DNA of 38,403 bases. Source: Bryobacteraceae bacterium (lineage in GTDB: Bacteria; Acidobacteriota; Terriglobia; Bryobacterales; Bryobacteraceae). Below are positions 25,388 through 33,603 of this stretch, in pieces. Position 1 is the first letter of the stretch; each line of letters starts with the position of its first letter. The notes beneath the pieces were generated by a model. The model was given only the letters and a program-made list of their open reading frames with translations, was not told where the DNA came from and did no database searches. A program made the translations under genes and the position numbers. The stretch is from positions 1-38,403 of the forward strand of contig JANXAE010000013.1 in NCBI GenBank assembly GCA_025062235.1. Direction: 5' to 3'.

Positions 25388-26978
25388 GTTGGGCGTCAAG
25401 TTGACGGCGGGGCTGGCGGTGGCGATGGCCGCCGTCCTGCTGTGGCTGGGCAAAGCCAATCTGCGTGTGCTCCGCGAGAACCTGGAGACCACGGCGGTGC
25501 TTTCGGCCCGCAGCATCGCCGACATCATCTTCCGCGCCACGCACGACTCGATGATGCACAACAACCGCGAGGAGCTGATGCACATCATCCACAGCATCGG
25601 CGCGCAGACGGGCGTGCGGAAGATCCGGGTGTTCAACAAGAACGGCACGATCCAGCTTTCCACGCACGCGGGCGAGGTGGGCCAGATGGTGGATCAGCGG
25701 GCCGAAGCCTGCTACGCCTGCCATGCCTCGGACACCCCGCTCGAGAAGCCGGCCGCGCAGCACACCTACCGCTTCTACCGCATGGGGCAGGAGCGCCTGA
25801 TCGGGCTGATCCGCCCGATCGAGAACGAGCCGGCGTGCTCGAACGCATACTGCCATGCCCACCCACCCTCGCAGCGCATACTGGGAGTGCTGGACGTGGT
25901 GCTTTCCCTGGAGCCGGTGGACGAGGCGTTGGCGGCGCACGAGCGGCGCATGCGCGCCCAGGTGCTGATTTCCGCGGCCGTGCTGGTGCTGGTCGGGGGC
26001 CTGCTGGTATGGCTGCTCATCTCGCGCCCCATCCGGCGGTTGATCGAGGGTGTGAACCGGCTGGCGCAGGGTGAACTTTCCTGGCGGTTCCGCATCGAGC
26101 GCCGTGACGAGATCGGCGCCCTGGCCCGCGCCTTCGATCACATGGCGGAACAGGTCGAGTCGGCCAACCGCACCTTGGAGGAGAGGATCCGCCGCAAGAC
26201 CCAGGAGCTCGAGGCTGCCCAGCAGAAGCTGATCCACACGGAGAAGTTGGCCTCGCTCGGCCAGCTCGCAGCCGCAGTCGCGCACGAGATCAACAACCCG
26301 CTGGCCGGTATTTACACCTACGCGCGCCTGTTGGAGAAGAAGGCCGCCCTTTCGGGACCCGCGCTCGAATGGGTGCAAACCATCCAGCGGGAGAGCCGCC
26401 GCTGCGGCGACATCGCCAACAGCCTGCTCGTGTTCGCGCGCAAACAACCCACGCAGACGGCGCCCTGCGACCTGCGCACCATCGTGCGCTATACGCTGGC
26501 CGTGCTCGAGCACAAGTTCCAGGGCGCCGGCATCGAGGTGATCCAGGAGATCCCCGATCTGCCGCCCATTCCCTGCGACGGCTCGCAGATCCAGCAGGTG
26601 CTCACGGCTATCCTGGTCAACGCGGTGGATGCGATCGGCAGCCGCCCGGACCGGCGTGGCAGGATCGCGATCCGCGCCTCCCTGACGCCGGACGAGCGGG
26701 TGGACATCGCCATCAGCAACAACGGCCCCCCGATCCCCGAGGACGTTCTGCCCCGCATCTTCGAACCGTTCTTCTCGACCAAGCAGGCCGCCGCCGGCGT
26801 GGGACTGGGACTGTCGGTAGCCTATGGCATCGTGCAGCGGCACGGCGGCGAGATCCAGGTCTTCTCGAAGGAGGAGGAAACCACCTTCCACGTGCTGCTG
26901 CCGCTGGGTGAAGCCGCCAAATCCGCGGCCCCGGAGTCGTCCGATGTCCGAGCCGAAGCCCTCCATTCTGATCGTTGA
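25380..26978 (+). CDS. Sensor histidine kinase with c-type haem-binding sensor domain
   Basis: 532 aa. TM1 is at about 7-24, the periplasmic sensor at about 25-192 and TM2 at about 193-214, followed by HAMP, a coiled coil, HisKA with His 302 (AVAHEINNPLAG) and HATPase (NAVDAI, GVGLGLSVAYGI). The sensor holds CYACH (111-115, CxxCH) and CSNAYCH (153-159, CX4CH), both covalent haem c attachment patterns. Between them lies IGLIRPIENEP. This points to a haem-based redox or gas sensor, like haem-containing sensors known in Geobacter. ATG 25380 overlaps the NrfD gene; the 3' end overlaps the sigma-54 regulator gene by 35 nt. The kinase class (NtrB/ZraS-like) fits a sigma-54 partner. Confidence 0.92.
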   Translation: MHRLGVKLTAGLAVAMAAVLLWLGKANLRVLRENLETTAVLSARSIADIIFRATHDSMMHNNREELMHIIHSIGAQTGVRKIRVFNKNGTIQLSTHAGEVGQMVDQRAEACYACHASDTPLEKPAAQHTYRFYRMGQERLIGLIRPIENEPACSNAYCHAHPPSQRILGVLDVVLSLEPVDEALAAHERRMRAQVLISAAVLVLVGGLLVWLLISRPIRRLIEGVNRLAQGELSWRFRIERRDEIGALARAFDHMAEQVESANRTLEERIRRKTQELEAAQQKLIHTEKLASLGQLAAAVAHEINNPLAGIYTYARLLEKKAALSGPALEWVQTIQRESRRCGDIANSLLVFARKQPTQTAPCDLRTIVRYTLAVLEHKFQGAGIEVIQEIPDLPPIPCDGSQIQQVLTAILVNAVDAIGSRPDRRGRIAIRASLTPDERVDIAISNNGPPIPEDVLPRIFEPFFSTKQAAAGVGLGLSVAYGIVQRHGGEIQVFSKEEETTFHVLLPLGEAAKSAAPESSDVRAEALHSDR

Positions 26979-28308
26979 CGACGAGCAGGTCGTACGCGAC
27001 TCGCTGGTGCACTGGTTTGCCGAGGAAGGCTACCACGTGGAGGCCGCTGCCAGCGCCGCCGAGGCGCTGGCGCGGCTGGCGGCGGGCGACCTGGACCTGG
27101 TCATCGCCGACATCCGCATGCCGGGCATGGACGGGTTGGAGCTGCTCGAGCGCATCCAGTCCGAACAGCTCGACACCGCGGTCATCGTCATGACCGGCTA
27201 CGCCAGCGTGGAGAGCGCGGTGCGCGCGCTCAAGCACGGGGCCTTCGATTACGTCACCAAACCGTTCGATCCGGACGATCTTTCCGTGGTGGTGCGCAAC
27301 GCCATCGAGCAACAGCGCCTGAAACGCGAGAACCGCATGCTGCGCGAACAGCTCAGCGAGTCGCTGGCCACCACCGAGCTGGTCGGGCAGAGCGAAGCCA
27401 TGCGGCGGGTGCGCGAACAGATCGAGACCGTGGCGCCGGTGGACACCACGGTTCTGATCGTGGGCGAAAGCGGAACCGGCAAGGAGCTGGTGGCGCGGGC
27501 CATCCATCGCCTCAGCCCCCGACGATACAACCCCATGGTGGTCGTGCATTGCGGCGCGCTCACCGAAACGCTGATCGAAAGCGAACTCTTCGGCCACGAA
27601 AAGGGTGCTTTCACCGGCGCGCAGTATCGCAAGAAGGGCAAGTTCGAAGCGGCCCATGGCGGCACGATCTTCCTGGACGAGATCGCCGACATCAGCCTGA
27701 AGACGCAGACGGACCTGCTGCGCGTCTTGCAGGAACGCGAGATCGTGCGCGTGGGAGGCACGCAGCCCATCAAGGTGGACTTCCGCGTCGTCGCGGCCAC
27801 CAATCGCGACTTGGCGGAGCTGGTCAAGGAGGGACGCTTCCGCTCGGATCTGTACTACCGGCTGAACGTCTTCACCATTCAACTGCCGCCGCTGCGGGAG
27901 CGCCACGGCGACGTGCCCCTGTTGGCGCAGTACTTCCTCGAGAAGTACAGTCGTCAGATGAACCGCAGGTTCACCGGGTTCGACCGCGCCGCCATGGAGA
28001 TTCTGGTCAGCCACAACTGGCCCGGTAACGTGCGCGAGCTAGAGAACATCATCGAAAGGGCTGTCGTCGTGGGGCGCGAACCGCTCATCCGCGCTTCGGA
28101 TCTGGCGATCAACCGCTCGGTCGAGGTCGGCGAGGATCTGACGCTCGAGGCGGTCGAGCGCAAGCACATCATCCGGGTGCTCGAGGACTTCGGCTGGAAC
28201 CAGACCCAAGCCGCCAAAGCCTTGGGCATAGACCGCGTCACGCTGTACCACAAGATCCGGCGCTACGGGTTGAAGCCGCCCGAGCGTACGCGGTCCACGC
28301 GTGTGTGA
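26944..28308 (+). CDS. Sigma-54-dependent response regulator (NtrC family)
   Basis: 454 aa. The receiver has Asp 12/13, phosphoacceptor Asp 56 (LVIADIRMPGMDG) and Lys 106. The AAA+ domain has Walker A GESGTGKE around 174-181, the sigma-54 contact loop GAFTGA at 221-226, Walker B TIFLDEIADI and an arginine-finger region FRSDLYYRLNV. A Fis-type helix-turn-helix lies at the end (NQTQAAKALGIDRVTLYHKI). All parts are intact. The track starts at 26824; ATG 26944 gives MSEPKPSILIVDDE and is correct. It should activate sigma-54 promoters in response to the overlapping haem kinase. I found no GG-N10-GC promoter in the 258 bp before the island, so the target may be elsewhere. Confidence 0.95.
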   Translation: MSEPKPSILIVDDEQVVRDSLVHWFAEEGYHVEAAASAAEALARLAAGDLDLVIADIRMPGMDGLELLERIQSEQLDTAVIVMTGYASVESAVRALKHGAFDYVTKPFDPDDLSVVVRNAIEQQRLKRENRMLREQLSESLATTELVGQSEAMRRVREQIETVAPVDTTVLIVGESGTGKELVARAIHRLSPRRYNPMVVVHCGALTETLIESELFGHEKGAFTGAQYRKKGKFEAAHGGTIFLDEIADISLKTQTDLLRVLQEREIVRVGGTQPIKVDFRVVAATNRDLAELVKEGRFRSDLYYRLNVFTIQLPPLRERHGDVPLLAQYFLEKYSRQMNRRFTGFDRAAMEILVSHNWPGNVRELENIIERAVVVGREPLIRASDLAINRSVEVGEDLTLEAVERKHIIRVLEDFGWNQTQAAKALGIDRVTLYHKIRRYGLKPPERTRSTRV

Positions 28309-28877
28309 ACCGTCCGTCTCCAGTGCCGGGCGCCCGTCTGGTCGCCGTAGGCGACTTTCCCGAGACCCTGCTTGCGGAACTTTCCCGCCGCAGCGGCTTG
28401 CCTCGGATGCCCGGCCGTTTCGATCCTGCCCCCGCGTGGGATCCCGCGCGCGGACAGTGCGATTCCACCCGCCTCATCCTGGCGTTGCGCGCGCGCTACG
28501 CCCTCCCTGTCGTGGGCGCCACCACGCTCGACCTGTTCATCCCCGTGTTCAGCTTCGTTTTCGGCGAGGCGGAGCTCGGGGGGCGCGCCGCGGTCTTCTC
28601 CATCCACCGGCTGCGTGAGGAGTTCTACGGCCTGCCGCCCGACCCCGGGCGGCTCGTCGAGCGCGCGCTGCGCGAGCTGTTGCACGAGCTGGGACACATG
28701 GCAGGACTGGTGCATTGCCACGAGGCGGCCTGTGTCATGCGGCCCTCGCACTCGGTCGAGCAGGTGGACGCGCGAATGGACGACTACTGCGAGTCTTGCT
28801 GGAGCCTGATCGGGCAAAGACGGGCGATGGCCCGCGTCAGTGAGCCTCCGCCTCCAGAAAGCGCTCCGCTTCGATAG
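28305..28877 (+). CDS. Archaemetzincin-type zinc metalloprotease
   Basis: A 190-aa protein with the archaemetzincin signature: HELGHMAGLVHCHEAACVM, that is HExxHxxGxxxCx4CxM, then CESC sixteen residues later. The first zinc is held by the three His; the four Cys form the second structural zinc site seen in AmzA structures. Members are putative peptidases of unclear physiological substrate. GTG 28305 overlaps the regulator's TGA (GTGA), so translation is coupled to the sigma-54 regulator. The 3' end runs 41 nt into the convergent trxB. No signal peptide, so cytosolic. Confidence 0.92.
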   Translation: MNRPSPVPGARLVAVGDFPETLLAELSRRSGLPRMPGRFDPAPAWDPARGQCDSTRLILALRARYALPVVGATTLDLFIPVFSFVFGEAELGGRAAVFSIHRLREEFYGLPPDPGRLVERALRELLHELGHMAGLVHCHEAACVMRPSHSVEQVDARMDDYCESCWSLIGQRRAMARVSEPPPPESAPLR

Positions 28878-29760
28878 CGGCCATGCAACCGGCTGCCGCC
28901 GCCGTGATGGCCTGGCGGTAGACACGGTCCTGCACGTCGCCGGCATGAAAGACGCCCGGGACGCTCGTGCGTGCGCCGCCCTTGGAGACGATGTAGCCGT
29001 CCGCGTCGAGCTCGATCTGGCCGCGGAACGGAGCGGTGTTGGGTACGTGGCCGATGGCAATGAACAGACCGTCCACCGGCTCCTCCCAGGTGCGGCCGGT
29101 CTCGACGTCCCGGAGCCTGACGCCGGTGACCAGGCCTTTCTCCACGTCGAACACCTCGTCCACCACAGCCTTTGTGATCCAGCGGATCTTGGGATTGGCC
29201 CGCGCTCGCTCCAGCATGATCTTGGAGGCGCGGAACTGATCGCGGCGGTGCACGATGGTTACCTGGCGGCCGAAGCGGGTCAGGAAGATGGCCTCCTCCA
29301 TGGCGGAATCGCCGCCGCCTACCACCATGATCAACTTGTCGCGGAAGAAAAAGCCGTCGCAGGTGGCGCAGGAGCTGACGCCGCGACCGATCAGCTTCTG
29401 CTCGCTGGGCAGGCCCAGCCAGCGCGCGCTGGCGCCGGAGGCGATGATGAGAGCCCGACACTCTTCCCACACCTCGTCAATTCGGATCCGAAACGGGCGG
29501 CGCGAAAGATCTGCCTCGGTCACCGAACCCTGCACGTATTCGGCGCCGAATCGCTCGGCCTGCCGGCGCATGTTCGCCACCAGCTCCGGCCCCTGGATCC
29601 CCTCCGGGAACCCGGGAAAGTTCTCGACCAGCGTCGTAAGCGACAGTTGCCCGCCGGGCTCGTGTCCGCTCACCACGAGCGGCTTCAGGTTCGCCCTGGC
29701 CGCGTAAATCGCCGCCGTATTTCCGGCGCAGCCCGAACCCACGATGATCAGATTCCGCAT
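28837..29760 (-). CDS. trxB: Thioredoxin-disulfide reductase
   Basis: A 307-aa FAD/NADPH flavoenzyme that reduces thioredoxin. FAD-binding motifs are NLIIVGSGCAGNTAAIYAA at the N-terminus and GVFHAGDV near the C-terminus, the redox-active pair is SCATCDG, and the NADPH motif is VVGGGDSAMEEA. The FAD glycine motif has Cys-Ala where many have Pro-Ala. The track's start (29829) adds an unlikely leader; ATG 29760 gives MRNLIIVGSG. Its 3' end overlaps the archaemetzincin gene tail by 41 nt. No trxA gene is adjacent. Confidence 0.95.
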   Translation of the reverse strand: MRNLIIVGSGCAGNTAAIYAARANLKPLVVSGHEPGGQLSLTTLVENFPGFPEGIQGPELVANMRRQAERFGAEYVQGSVTEADLSRRPFRIRIDEVWEECRALIIASGASARWLGLPSEQKLIGRGVSSCATCDGFFFRDKLIMVVGGGDSAMEEAIFLTRFGRQVTIVHRRDQFRASKIMLERARANPKIRWITKAVVDEVFDVEKGLVTGVRLRDVETGRTWEEPVDGLFIAIGHVPNTAPFRGQIELDADGYIVSKGGARTSVPGVFHAGDVQDRVYRQAITAAAAGCMAAIEAERFLEAEAH

Positions 29761-30090
29761 GGCTCTGAACTTCCCTATGCTAGCCCATGTGCACGCTTCT
29801 CGATGGCTGGACTGGGCAAGCCGTTCCATCGGAGCGGCGCGATCGTTCCGCTCGGGGACAGCGTCTCAATGGCGCCTCCTCCGCTGCGCGACCGCTCGGG
29901 CATGGATCCCCGTCGCGGGACCCGGCATCGCGGACGCGGAGCCCCCGGTAGCTCGGCCTTTGCCGCGAGCTCGTGAGAGGAGCGCAGCCGCAAATTTGCT
30001 CCGGACCCTGCCGAGGGTGCGCACGTGGATCTCCCGCAATCCGGCCGCACAGCCGAGCTTGGGTTGCGGGGGAACACTGCCGGCAAATTC
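29761..30090. other. 330-bp spacer without a credible gene
   Basis: This GC-rich stretch lies between trxB and the phosphatase gene. Overlapping ORFs in several frames have no recognisable motif. The trxB end contains a weak TAGCAT (reverse strand) that might be a -10 box. Nothing else is seen. Confidence 0.45.
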
Positions 30091-30561
30091 CTAGAGAACG
30101 GGGTTGGCCCGAAGCGCGGCGCGGATCGGATCCGGATTCGGCTGGCAGTAGCGCCGCTGGGTGACCAGCGCGTAAGCCTGTTCGAAACTGAGTCCCCTTC
30201 GCCAAACGAGCCATGCGATGGCGACGCTAGGCGAACGCTGCACGCCCGCGGTGCAATGCAGGTAGACAGTGTGACCATCGGCCAGGAGCCGGTCGAGCGT
30301 TCGTGCGCAGCCGGGAATGCGCTCGCTAAGGTGTTCCGGATCGAAATCGCGCACCGGTTCGCGCACGGGGAGAATCTCGGCTTGCCGGCACCAGTGCTCG
30401 ACATCGCTCCATGCGTAGCCTCTCTCGGCCACATCTTCGTCCGTTTGAAGGCTCAGCAAGGCGGTGGCGCCGGCCCTCTTGATTTCGAGGACCTCGGCGG
30501 GATTGTCGGGACAGGATCCCACCAGGAGGCCGGGAACGATCTCGTCGTAGCTCAGACCCAT
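30091..30561 (-). CDS. Dual-specificity protein phosphatase
   Basis: A 156-aa compact cysteine phosphatase. The P-loop is HCTAGVQRSPS (HCx5R, with Cys nucleophile and Arg). A general-acid Asp is likely in REPVRDFDPEHL. The N-terminus (SYDEIVPGLLVGSCPDNP) and the helix AYALVTQRR are typical of the DSP fold, with some likeness to glucan-phosphatase-type DSPs. The substrate (phosphoprotein or phosphoglucan) cannot be decided. ATG 30561 is only nine bases from TATGCT on the reverse strand, so the message may be leaderless. No kinase gene is adjacent. Confidence 0.88.
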   Translation of the reverse strand: MGLSYDEIVPGLLVGSCPDNPAEVLEIKRAGATALLSLQTDEDVAERGYAWSDVEHWCRQAEILPVREPVRDFDPEHLSERIPGCARTLDRLLADGHTVYLHCTAGVQRSPSVAIAWLVWRRGLSFEQAYALVTQRRYCQPNPDPIRAALRANPVL

Positions 30562-31065
30562 AAAAACTTCAGCATAACCGGATCGTGCTGTTCTCCCGGC
30601 GCGTTCCCCGGCATGCGGCCTGTTCCTCTAGCTTTTGGGTACGCCGTCCGCCAGCGGATGCGCCGGGAAGTTCGCGTCCCGAGGGTGGGCGTGCTCACGC
30701 CTATCCGGCCAGCCGCCGCCGGTTTTGTCCGTCGCAACCGGGCGTGTCGTCACGGAGTCCAGGCTCTGCGGATGGAAACCGGACTGGCCTTGGCCCCACG
30801 CGCGGACTTCTGCCGACGCGGGATCCTTCCGGCAATCGAAACAGGCCCGAACGGAAGCCGGATCTCCCGAACCTGGACACGGGCGTCGTGCCGGAACCGG
30901 TGCTGCCGGGGAGCGGGCCCTTGCGGGGACGGCTACCAGACGCTGGCGAGACGAGGGAGAAGGTTCGATCTTGCGAACCGCCAGGGCCATGCATGTCCGG
31001 ATCGTGTGGGATCCTTCTCCGCCCCGCGCGGCCCGTACTAGCGAGCTAGGCTGGTTCTTGTAGGT
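30562..31065. other. 504-bp divergent spacer without a credible gene
   Basis: This stretch lies between the divergent phosphatase and YkgJ genes. ORFs in all frames are compositionally biased and motif-free. GGGATCCTTC occurs twice (near 30820 and 31008). No tRNA or known RNA signature is seen. Probably promoters plus non-coding sequence. Confidence 0.45.
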
Positions 31066-31689
31066 ATGACGGGCTGGGAGGCAGCAGATCGGGAATTGCT
31101 GGTCCGGCTCGACGGGGCGCTAGAGCTCGCGGCGCGCCGGGCGGGAAGTCACCTTGCCTGCCGGCCGGGTTGCATCGAGTGTTGCATCGGGCCGTTTCCG
31201 ATCACTGCCCTCGATGCCTGGAGACTGCGCCGTGCGTTCGGGGAGCTGGAAGCTCGCGACCCCTCGCGTGCGGAAGCCATCCGGCGCCGCGCGGAAATGG
31301 CGGCTGCCCTGATGCGCGCGGATTTCCCCGGCGATCCGCAGACGGGCATTCTGGCGGGGGAAGCGGAGGCCGCAGAGCGCTTCTTCGAACGCCACGCCGC
31401 CTTGCCTTGCCCCCTGCTCGATCCGGCGACGGGCCTCTGCGAGCTCTACGAGGCCCGTCCCCTCTCCTGCCGCACTTTCGGCTTGCCCGTGCGCATCGGC
31501 AGCGAAGACCTTCCTCCCTGCCGTTTGTGCTTCCGCCAGGCCAGCGCCGCCGAGATCGAAGCCTGCCGGGTCGTCATTGATCCCGAGGGGATCGAAGACC
31601 GCCTGCTCGCCGAGGCGGAGGACGCCGAGAGCGTCATTGCGTTCGCGCTGATTGGGATTTTCGCGCCAGAGCCACGCCTTGGGTCGTGA
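31066..31689 (+). CDS. YkgJ-family cysteine cluster protein
   Basis: A 207-aa protein with the YkgJ/CxxCxxCC pattern: ACRPGCIECCIGPFPI at the start, CPLLDPATGLCELYEARPLSCRTFG in the middle and PPCRLCF later. Eight or so Cys could bind zinc or an Fe-S cluster; the function of the family is unknown. ATG 31066 is the only sensible start (weak Shine-Dalgarno GTAGG). Its last 56 nt overlap the convergent oxidoreductase gene. Confidence 0.87.
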   Translation: MTGWEAADRELLVRLDGALELAARRAGSHLACRPGCIECCIGPFPITALDAWRLRRAFGELEARDPSRAEAIRRRAEMAAALMRADFPGDPQTGILAGEAEAAERFFERHAALPCPLLDPATGLCELYEARPLSCRTFGLPVRIGSEDLPPCRLCFRQASAAEIEACRVVIDPEGIEDRLLAEAEDAESVIAFALIGIFAPEPRLGS

Positions 31690-33034
31690 CGGCGTACTTG
31701 GCGAGCATGTTGGGAGCTTCCCATGCCGGCAGCCGATGCGGCTCTTCCAGGTAGGAGAGGAACTGCTCGACAACCTCTCCGAAATGCGCTTCGTGCCCGA
31801 CCCGGAGGGCGTCGGGAATCGTGATCCACAACTCGTCGCCATATTCCCGGAGCGCGAGGCCGGGAAAGCGGGTCTGCCACTGCGCCAGGCGGCGTTCGAG
31901 AACGGAACGCAAGGATGGAAGGTCGCCGGAGCGGTTGGGAATCACGTATAGCTCGGGACGGAACTTCTCGGGCGCGCCCTGGCGGATCTCGATGCGCGAG
32001 CGTGAGCCGCGGAAGACGGCGTGGTGGGTGTCGCCCGCCCCGGGCGGCGCTTCGTAGCGCCAGAGCGCATCGAGCCGCACGTGCACGCCGCGCAAGCGGT
32101 AGGTCACTTGATTGTTGCAATAGTAATGCAACCGATCCTCCCGCACCCACGGCCGCAGTTTCTCGGGGAAGTCCTCGATTCCGGTCACCAGGCGGAACTG
32201 TTCGCGCGTCAGGGGCTCGGGCCAGCGCTTGCCTTCGAGCACGGCGACATCGGTCCGCCAGTCGAGGGCCTGGTCCGGGAACAGGATCCACTGAACGAGG
32301 TCCACCAGGTGCGTGCCCACGTCGGTGAGGCCTTCGCCCTGCTCTTCGATGTCGAAGAAGGAGGCGGGGCGCAACGCCGGCACGCCTGCCACGGTCTTGA
32401 AGATGTGGTGCACGCTCTCCATGACGACGGCGGGCGAAGACGGCGAGCCGGGTTCGATTTCCCCGAAGATCTCCCGGTCGGCAACCAGTTCCCTTTGCAG
32501 CGCATTGGTGACCTCGAAACGCTCGGTCATGATGTCGTAAGCCAGCAGGCCCGCACCTTGTGCCTTGCGTAGTGCAACCTCGAGCTCCGGCAGCTCGGCC
32601 GGTTCGAGGATCCACGGCTTGTCGGCCAGCACGTGGAGCCCGGCGTCCAGGCAGGCCTGGATGCGCCGTATCTTACCGCGGTTTCGCCCCGAGAGCACGA
32701 CGATGTGCCCGCGCTTCTCGGCCAGCATGCGTTCCAGGAAGTCAGGGCCGGCGTAAAGGATCAGTCGCCAGGAGGTAGGGTCTTGCTGCCGCGAGTTGAA
32801 CTGGTGAATGCGCGCAAGGTGGGCCAGAAGGTCAGGCCCGAGAGGTGCGTAGACGTACGCCTCCGGTGACACATCCGGATACGACCGCTTGTGAATCAAT
32901 GCCGCGTGAAAGTGACCGGGGTCGAGTGTCACCAGTTGCCATCCGCCCTTCGGCTTGCGCGGTTTCCGCGCGGGGAGGACGTCGCGCCCGGCCGCCAGAA
33001 GAATGACCGCCAGCGAAAGGATTTCGCTCCACAT
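31634..33034 (-). CDS. Gfo/Idh/MocA-family oxidoreductase with dedicated C-terminal domain
   Basis: 466 aa from ATG 33034; the track's GTG at 33040 would add two residues. A hydrophobic leader (ILSLAVILLAAG) precedes LVTLDPGHFHAALIHK, the diagnostic start of the secreted-type oxidoreductases with the Oxidoreduct_C (PF16490-like) domain. The nucleotide-binding fold lacks a classical GxGxxG. Catalytic Lys is probably in ADKPWIL, and VGTHLVDLVQW carries the usual Asp/His. The natural substrate, likely a sugar or polyol, is unknown. Possible export is inferred from the leader only. Overlaps ykgJ-like at the 3' end by 56 nt. Confidence 0.86.
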   Translation of the reverse strand: MWSEILSLAVILLAAGRDVLPARKPRKPKGGWQLVTLDPGHFHAALIHKRSYPDVSPEAYVYAPLGPDLLAHLARIHQFNSRQQDPTSWRLILYAGPDFLERMLAEKRGHIVVLSGRNRGKIRRIQACLDAGLHVLADKPWILEPAELPELEVALRKAQGAGLLAYDIMTERFEVTNALQRELVADREIFGEIEPGSPSSPAVVMESVHHIFKTVAGVPALRPASFFDIEEQGEGLTDVGTHLVDLVQWILFPDQALDWRTDVAVLEGKRWPEPLTREQFRLVTGIEDFPEKLRPWVREDRLHYYCNNQVTYRLRGVHVRLDALWRYEAPPGAGDTHHAVFRGSRSRIEIRQGAPEKFRPELYVIPNRSGDLPSLRSVLERRLAQWQTRFPGLALREYGDELWITIPDALRVGHEAHFGEVVEQFLSYLEEPHRLPAWEAPNMLAKYAVTTQGVALARKSQSARTQ

Positions 33035-33446
33035 AGACACTCACCATACACCGAAGCTGCGGCGGACGCACCTGGCGGGCGCCGGGCGGGCGTGCCGCGA
33101 GCTGTTTGGCGCGCGGTGCGACGGCCCGGCTCGAGGTTCTCGCGCGCGACGCGCGGCGGACTCCCGAAGGGATCTGTCCGCGCGATTGGCGCCTCGCGGG
33201 CGAAGACCCTGCCGCAGGCATGAGAGGTCGCATCTTGCGGCGGGGCAGGGAATTGGCTTCGGCCCCGCAGAAGAGGGCCACCACCGCCCGGGAAGGACTC
33301 ACTGTGTGAAGGCCGTGTGGCGCGATCTGCTCTCCGACAGCTCGCGCGTGCAGCACAAACCTTTCACCGACAGGTGCGCCGGGGCGGCGCCAGGCCTCTG
33401 CTGTCGCCGGAACGCTTCGATCCGTACGGGTGCTTGCTCGCACCGG

Positions 33447-33463
33447 AAGCTTCGGCGAAGCTT
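33447..33463. repeat. Palindromic stem-loop AAGCTTC-GGC-GAAGCTT
   Basis: A perfect 7-bp inverted repeat around GGC (AAGCTTCGGCGAAGCTT). It lies about 140 bp beyond the nitroreductase stop and may act as that operon's terminator or as an operator. No T-tract. Confidence 0.4.
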
Positions 33464-33489
33464 GCTGGCCGGATCGGCTCGTGAGGGAT

Positions 33490-33514
33490 TGATCGCGACA
33501 GGGGTGATCGCGAC
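33490..33514. repeat. Direct repeat TGATCGCGAC x2
   Basis: Two identical 10-mers (33490-33499 and 33505-33514) are separated by 5 bp, a 15-bp period. Could be a protein-binding site or chance in GC-rich DNA. Confidence 0.4.
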
Positions 33515-33603
33515 GCGCGCACCACAGCCCTCCGGCAGGCGCCTGCGTAGGTTGCTTCCGATGCCGCCAGCAGCAAAGACCAAGCTGGCTTCATCGAGTC
33601 TGC

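Larger units (their letters stand above)
33035..33603. other. 569-bp spacer without a credible gene
   Basis: This stretch lies upstream of the oxidoreductase gene and downstream of the nitroreductase gene, both on the minus strand. ORFs here are out-of-frame or antisense with biased composition. It contains a palindrome (33447-33463) and a short direct repeat (33490-33514), listed separately. Confidence 0.45.

Noticed and set aside
24741-26966. 741-aa minus-strand ORF
   Set aside because: Antisense to the NrfD and haem-kinase genes, which have clear domains; its translation is Arg/Gln/His-rich with no motif.
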